Translations under genes and position numbers: made by a program | In this document: positions 60,253-64,000 of the stretch, piece after piece | Layout: the number at the start of each line of letters is the position of its first letter | How positions within the stretch are numbered: the first letter of the stretch is position 1 | Assembly: GCF_020439865.1 (NCBI RefSeq) | Contig: NZ_JAGRPF010000103.1 | Location: 55,880 to 119,879 of the forward strand | DNA length: 64,000 nucleotides | Reading direction: 5' to 3' | Source of the DNA: Prosthecobacter sp. | Lineage (GTDB): Bacteria; Verrucomicrobiota; Verrucomicrobiia; Verrucomicrobiales; Verrucomicrobiaceae | Notes under the pieces: generated by a model | The model's database searches: none | What the model was told of the DNA's origin: nothing | What the model saw: the letters and a program-made list of their open reading frames with translations, nothing else

Positions 60253-60843
60253 ATGCAGCCCCCCAATCCCATCCAGGAGGACATGGCGAAGCTGAAATCG
60301 CTTCTCCAGGACTCGCTGTCGCCGCATCTGCAGGCGGCGCAGAGGGACATGCGGATTTTAAATCTGGCCTGCGGGCGTTGTGATGAGGCGGAGACGCTCA
60401 TTCAGGTCGGCTCCGATCTCACACAGGGTGGTTCTGTCGAAATGGTGGGCGCAGACATCCGCATCCGTGAAATCCGTCAGGCCCGTGAAACGCACCGGCA
60501 CCTGCCGGCGCAGTTTTTGATCGAAGACGCAACGAAGATCGATGAGCACAAACAGCTCGGAGACGACTTCAATATGGTCTTCATGCGCCATCAGAACTTT
60601 TGGCACGGGCAGGAGCTGTGGAAGAAAATCTTCGACCAAGGGATCGCCAAACTGCGACCGGACGGAATGCTCGTCATCACCAGCTACTTCGACGTCGAGC
60701 ATCGGCTGGCTTTGAGGGCGCTTGAATCTCTGGGCATGGAGGTGGTGAGCAACCGGCGGAACAAGGCCAGCCGGGCCCTGAAGGACGCCCCGGGCAAGTC
60801 TGTGGACCGCTGGGTGGCCGTTCTTCGTCGGAAGCAGGCCTGA
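60253..60843 (+). CDS. Class I SAM-dependent methyltransferase-like protein
   Basis: A 196-residue protein with the start of a methyltransferase fold: motif I MRILNLACGRCDEAETLI, an acidic second strand MVGADIRIREIRQARE, FLIEDATKI, and the later strand RPDGMLVITSYFD. It lacks longer signature stretches that would name a subfamily, so the substrate is unknown. The ATG at 60253 is used; an ATG at 60283 has AGGAGG only 2 bp upstream, too close to be a useful Shine-Dalgarno. It lies 8 bp after the small membrane protein gene and 69 bp before the coiled-coil/TPR gene, in the same direction. Confidence 0.75.
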   Translation: MQPPNPIQEDMAKLKSLLQDSLSPHLQAAQRDMRILNLACGRCDEAETLIQVGSDLTQGGSVEMVGADIRIREIRQARETHRHLPAQFLIEDATKIDEHKQLGDDFNMVFMRHQNFWHGQELWKKIFDQGIAKLRPDGMLVITSYFDVEHRLALRALESLGMEVVSNRRNKASRALKDAPGKSVDRWVAVLRRKQA

Positions 60844-60912
60844 GACACGGTGCCAAGAGCATTTACAAGGTCCCCGCGAGGCGGTAAACTCCGCCCCCTT
60901 CCCCAAAATTCC

Positions 60913-63159
60913 ATGAATCGTCTTCTTTACGTCTTCACCCTCATGGCGGCGCTTGTCCTGGCCGCCCCGGTGTCGCATGCGCAATCCATTGATGCCAGCA
61001 GCGAGGTGGCGGACCAGTACTTCCGCGGTTTCGTGCTCAACAACGAGGCCGCCAAGCTCGAAACCGGCGGTGATTTCACTCTCGCGCAAACCAAGTTCAA
61101 ACAGGCCGGTGAGATCATGGACAGCATCGCCCGCAATTATCCGACCTGGCAGCCGGAGATGCGCGCCGCACGTCAGCAGAAGATTCAGGATGCCCTCACA
61201 CGGATCGAGGCACGGCTCTCACAAGCGCAGACCGTTGCAGCAATGCCATCCCCTTCCCCCATGGTTGCTCCGGCTCCAGCGCCGGCCGCATCTCCCTCCA
61301 CCATCCCTGTTCCAGGCGTATTGGCACAGCCAGTGCCCGCCGCGCCGTCCGCTCCCGGAGCCTTGCCCAGCCTCAGCGACATGCTCAGCCAGTGGGAGCA
61401 GATGTACAAGCAGCGAATCCTGGAACTGGAGACCAAAACCAACCAGCAGCAGCTTGATCTCGGCAAATGGCAGAACTGGTATCAGTGGGCCTCTGGCGAA
61501 ATAACCACCGCACGCACACAAAGCGATGCTCTGGGAAAAAAGGCGGCCGCATTGGAACAAAGCATCATCGCCATGGGCAAGGATGTGGAAGAAGGCCGCG
61601 CGGCACAGGCCCAGCTCGGCAAGCTGATGGAGGAAAAAATGGCGGTTGATCTGGAGATGCGCAAAAACGGCCAGCGTCTCGTCGCTGCCGAAGCAGCTGC
61701 AAAGGAGGCTTCGGAGAAACTCGCGGACGTCTCCACCCGCATCGCCGTTGTCGAACAAGAGCGTAACAACATCCTCAAAGAGCGCGACTCTGCCCTGAAG
61801 CAGCGTGACGACGCGGTGAAGCAGCAGGAAGCCGCCGTCAAGGAACGCGACGCCGCCAGTGCCCGCAGTCTTGGTTTGCAGGCGGAGCTGGACGAGGCCA
61901 AGAAAAAAATCGACAGCGCCGAGATCAAGCGCCTAGTCGCGGCAGGTGAACGCCTGAAGACCAGTGAACAGGAAGTGAAACGCCTCACCGCTGAAAATGT
62001 GCGGCTGAAGACCGGCAGCGAAGAAATGAAACGGCTCCTCGCCGAAAATGAACGGCTGAAAAAAGAGATCGAGGCCGCTCAAAAGCAGGTCGAAACGCTC
62101 AAGGCCGATGTCGGCCGCAAAGATCAGGAAATCGTCGCTCTGCGCGGCCAGCTTACCGGCCTGCAGACCCAGATGGCCGAACTGCGCAAGGAAAGCGCCG
62201 CCTACCAGACGCAGGTCGCAGAACTTACGAAGCAGCTCAAAGACGTCCAGTCGGGCATGGACACCAAGATCGCCACCACACCCGAACTGACACAGGAAAA
62301 CGAGATGCTGCGGGGCATCATCATGCGACAGCTTCGTGCGCAGCACCGCCAGCAGGCGGCCAAGGATCTCATGATCGCTGAGCTGCAGAAAATGGAGAGC
62401 GCCTCGAACGATCTCGTCAAACAGGTCGAGGAGATGAAGAACGCTCGCATGATCCTGACACCGGACGAAGAAAAGCTCTTCTCAGACCCGGTGGTGCGTG
62501 AGCTGCTCGGCCCGAACGGTGTTCAGGCCACGCTGATCGCCAACGCATCTGCGGACAGCGACAAGAAAGCCGCGCCCCCAGCGCCCGGCTCCGTCGACAA
62601 ACTCATCACCGAGGCCAACGAGGCCTACATGGGAAAGGACTTCGAACGCGCTGCTCGGATCTATCAGGACGCCCTGCGTGCCGAGCCCAAAAACGTCACC
62701 GCCCTCATCGGCCTCGGAATCACACGCCAGCGTGAAAACAAACACGCCGATGCCGAAGTGGCTCTCCAAAAGGCCCTGGCATACGATCCTGCAAACGAGC
62801 CGGCGGCCTTTGCTCTCGGGGTCACCTACTTCAAACAGGAACGCTGGAAGGACGCAATGACCTATTTCGAAAAGAGCCTCGCCAAACGCCCCGACAACGC
62901 CAGCGGCCGGCATTATCTAGGCATCATCGCCACCAAGCTCAGTCTGATCGAACGTGCCGAACGTGAGTTCAAGACCGCACTCGCCATCGACCCGGCCTAC
63001 GGGGAAGCCCATTTCAACCTTGCGGTGCTCTACATCACCTGGGATCCGCCGCAGTGGGACAAGGCGCGCTTTGAGTATTCTGAAGCCATCAAGAAGGGGG
63101 TCAGGCCTGACGCCAACCTCGAGAAGCTGCTCGAGGGCGGCAAGGTTTCCCAACGTTGA
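60913..63159 (+). CDS. Exported coiled-coil / TPR protein
   Basis: A 748-residue protein with a signal peptide (MNRLLYVFTLMAALVLAAPV, ending SHAQ); the ATG at 60913 was preferred for this reason. A proline/alanine-rich segment lies at about residues 112-155. A long coiled coil runs from about 165 to 525 with heptad-rich stretches (AVVEQER, KERDSALKQRDDAVKQQEAA, RLKTSEQEVKRLTAENVRL). The C-terminal ~190 residues hold about four TPR repeats (DFERAARIYQDALRAEPKN, RWKDAMTYFEKSLAKRPDN). No enzymatic motif. Coiled coil plus TPR suggests a periplasmic scaffold, comparable in outline to YbgF/CpoB-like proteins but much larger. The next gene converges on it. Confidence 0.82.
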   Translation: MNRLLYVFTLMAALVLAAPVSHAQSIDASSEVADQYFRGFVLNNEAAKLETGGDFTLAQTKFKQAGEIMDSIARNYPTWQPEMRAARQQKIQDALTRIEARLSQAQTVAAMPSPSPMVAPAPAPAASPSTIPVPGVLAQPVPAAPSAPGALPSLSDMLSQWEQMYKQRILELETKTNQQQLDLGKWQNWYQWASGEITTARTQSDALGKKAAALEQSIIAMGKDVEEGRAAQAQLGKLMEEKMAVDLEMRKNGQRLVAAEAAAKEASEKLADVSTRIAVVEQERNNILKERDSALKQRDDAVKQQEAAVKERDAASARSLGLQAELDEAKKKIDSAEIKRLVAAGERLKTSEQEVKRLTAENVRLKTGSEEMKRLLAENERLKKEIEAAQKQVETLKADVGRKDQEIVALRGQLTGLQTQMAELRKESAAYQTQVAELTKQLKDVQSGMDTKIATTPELTQENEMLRGIIMRQLRAQHRQQAAKDLMIAELQKMESASNDLVKQVEEMKNARMILTPDEEKLFSDPVVRELLGPNGVQATLIANASADSDKKAAPPAPGSVDKLITEANEAYMGKDFERAARIYQDALRAEPKNVTALIGLGITRQRENKHADAEVALQKALAYDPANEPAAFALGVTYFKQERWKDAMTYFEKSLAKRPDNASGRHYLGIIATKLSLIERAEREFKTALAIDPAYGEAHFNLAVLYITWDPPQWDKARFEYSEAIKKGVRPDANLEKLLEGGKVSQR

Positions 63160-63238
63160 GGAACGGCGGACAGCTTGCCCGCCGATTCCTTGAATGCTGA
63201 CAAGCGTGACCGAATGGTGACACGCCACCCTGCCCAAA

Positions 63239-64000
63239 TCAGGGACGAATCTCTTCTCCCGTAGTCGCATTCGCGAGCATGATCTGCTCGCGGTGGAAAG
63301 CAGGATCGCTGCGGAAGGTGAGGCGTGCCTGATATTTGCGTTCGAGATCGACGAGATGCTCTCCGTCCTCGGTTTTGAGACGGTTCATCACTTCCGGGTG
63401 AACGACGACAATGAGGCTCTTCTGATCCTCCTTGGCGCGACCCAGCACGGAGACGAGACGGCGCTGCAGTTCCACGCTCATGGTGAGTGGGGTTTTGACC
63501 TGCCCGTGACCTTTGCAGTACGGACAGTCTTCGTAAAGAGTGGTTCCAAGGCTTTCATTGAGACGCTGACGGGTCATCTCCATGAGTCCGAACTGCGAGA
63601 TGGGCAGAACCTGTGTCTTGGCCTTGTCACGCTTCAGGTGTTCCAGCATGAGCTTGTAAACGGCCTGCTGATCACGGCGGTGCTTCATGTCGATGAAGTC
63701 CACCACGATGAGGCCGCCCATGTTGCGCAGGCGGAGCTGGCGCGCCACTTCGGCGGCCGCTTCGAGGTTGGTCTCCAGCAGCAGCTTGTCCACGTCCTTG
63801 TGGCCTTTGTTGCGCCCTGTGTTGACGTCGATGGACACCAAAGCCTCGGTCTGATCGATGACGATGTATCCGCCGCATGGCATCCACACCTGGCGATAGA
63901 ATGCGTTGTCGATCTGTTTCTGGATGCCGTAGTGCTCAAAGATGGCGCCCTGTCCTTGGTAGAAATTGATGCGGCGCTTCGCGCGGCCCGAGATATGAGC
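63239..64000 (-). CDS. Ribonuclease E/G family endoribonuclease (C-terminal part)
   Basis: The gene enters from the right edge and ends at 63239; about 253 codons are visible. They cover the end of the S1/5' sensor region (AHISGRAKRRINFYQGQGAI), the DNase I-like catalytic core with the metal-binding aspartates in ALVSIDVNTGRNKGHKDVDK and GGLIVVDFIDMKHRRDQQA, and the zinc link DCPYCKGHGQV that joins dimers. After that there is only a short domain, so no long RNA-degradosome scaffold is present; this fits RNase G or a short RNase E. It processes rRNA and turns over mRNA in the cytoplasm. Confidence 0.94.
   Translation of the reverse strand, partial: AHISGRAKRRINFYQGQGAIFEHYGIQKQIDNAFYRQVWMPCGGYIVIDQTEALVSIDVNTGRNKGHKDVDKLLLETNLEAAAEVARQLRLRNMGGLIVVDFIDMKHRRDQQAVYKLMLEHLKRDKAKTQVLPISQFGLMEMTRQRLNESLGTTLYEDCPYCKGHGQVKTPLTMSVELQRRLVSVLGRAKEDQKSLIVVVHPEVMNRLKTEDGEHLVDLERKYQARLTFRSDPAFHREQIMLANATTGEEIRP

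Noticed and set aside
60275..60285. AGGAGG just before an in-frame ATG at 60283
   Set aside because: Only 2 bp separate it from the ATG, too close for ribosome binding; the ATG at 60253 is kept as start.
1..64000. tRNA, rRNA, CRISPR, prophage or insertion sequence
   Set aside because: No cloverleaf, direct-repeat array, transposase, integrase or phage structural gene was seen; the only repeat of note is the inverted repeat in sbcC.

Overview
The window reads as a piece of chromosome from a GC-rich, Gram-negative member of the PVC superphylum, most likely the Verrucomicrobia (Prosthecobacter/Verrucomicrobium-like). This is inference from gene content. There is an outer membrane (BamA, a Skp/OmpH chaperone, LpxD, several lipoproteins). 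There is also a group of exported SGNH esterases beside a DUF1080 protein, a neutral-ceramidase-like protein, and many exported TPR or coiled-coil proteins. Nearly all DNA is coding and no gap without a gene exceeds about 300 bp. I see no rRNA, tRNA, CRISPR array, prophage or insertion sequence. Most start codons lack a Shine-Dalgarno sequence and many follow a pyrimidine-rich stretch.

Layout. 1-7.0 kb: the end of an unidentified gene, then a co-directional run of an anchored OB-fold-like protein, an exported helical-repeat protein, an exported FGE-sulfatase-type protein and a double GT4 glycosyltransferase. 7.0-9.3 kb (minus): a polar amino-acid ABC importer (ATPase and permease, no binding protein) and a cell-wall amidase, divergent from a triple-LysM protein across a short AT-rich promoter region. 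10.7-14.1 kb: a degenerate FmdB-like protein, trmB, and a carbohydrate-esterase group. 14.1-20.9 kb: a 2066-residue TPR protein that overlaps a lipoprotein gene. 21.0-30.6 kb: sbcD and sbcC separated by an AT-richer GYF_2/trypsin-like membrane protease gene, then hrpA. sbcC itself carries a perfect 22-nt inverted repeat in frame.

30.7-37.2 kb: a DUF1003 protein, a cytochrome c lipoprotein, a cupin, and a Fur-family regulator preceded by a 7-1-7 operator. The regulator heads a sufC-sufB-sufD run into which two small AT-richer genes are interleaved. 37.2-43.4 kb (minus): a DnaQ-like exonuclease, alanine racemase, a DUF1802 protein, and a translationally coupled cluster matching E. coli ynbA-ynbC-ynbD (CDP-alcohol phosphotransferase, hydrolase/methyltransferase fusion, PAP2/dual-specificity phosphatase) with no ynbB. 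43.4-49.2 kb: a TPMT-like methyltransferase, a ceramidase-like protein, tpiA, pgk, and an ECF sigma/anti-sigma pair.

49.3-53.4 kb: an AddA-like helicase-nuclease and a DMT transporter. 53.6-57.8 kb: bamA, an OmpH-family chaperone, a strong hairpin terminator, and lpxD. 57.9-64.0 kb: trpB, a secreted protein with a caspase-like His/Cys arrangement, a small membrane protein, a methyltransferase-like protein, an exported coiled-coil/TPR protein, and the C-terminal part of an RNase E/G.

Functional themes are envelope biogenesis, phospholipid-type chemistry, Fe-S assembly under metal or oxidative control, DNA end processing, and central carbon metabolism. The items that most deserve follow-up are the hairpin inside sbcC, the protease gene splitting sbcD from sbcC, the ynb-type cluster, the Fur box before suf, and the caspase-like exported protein.
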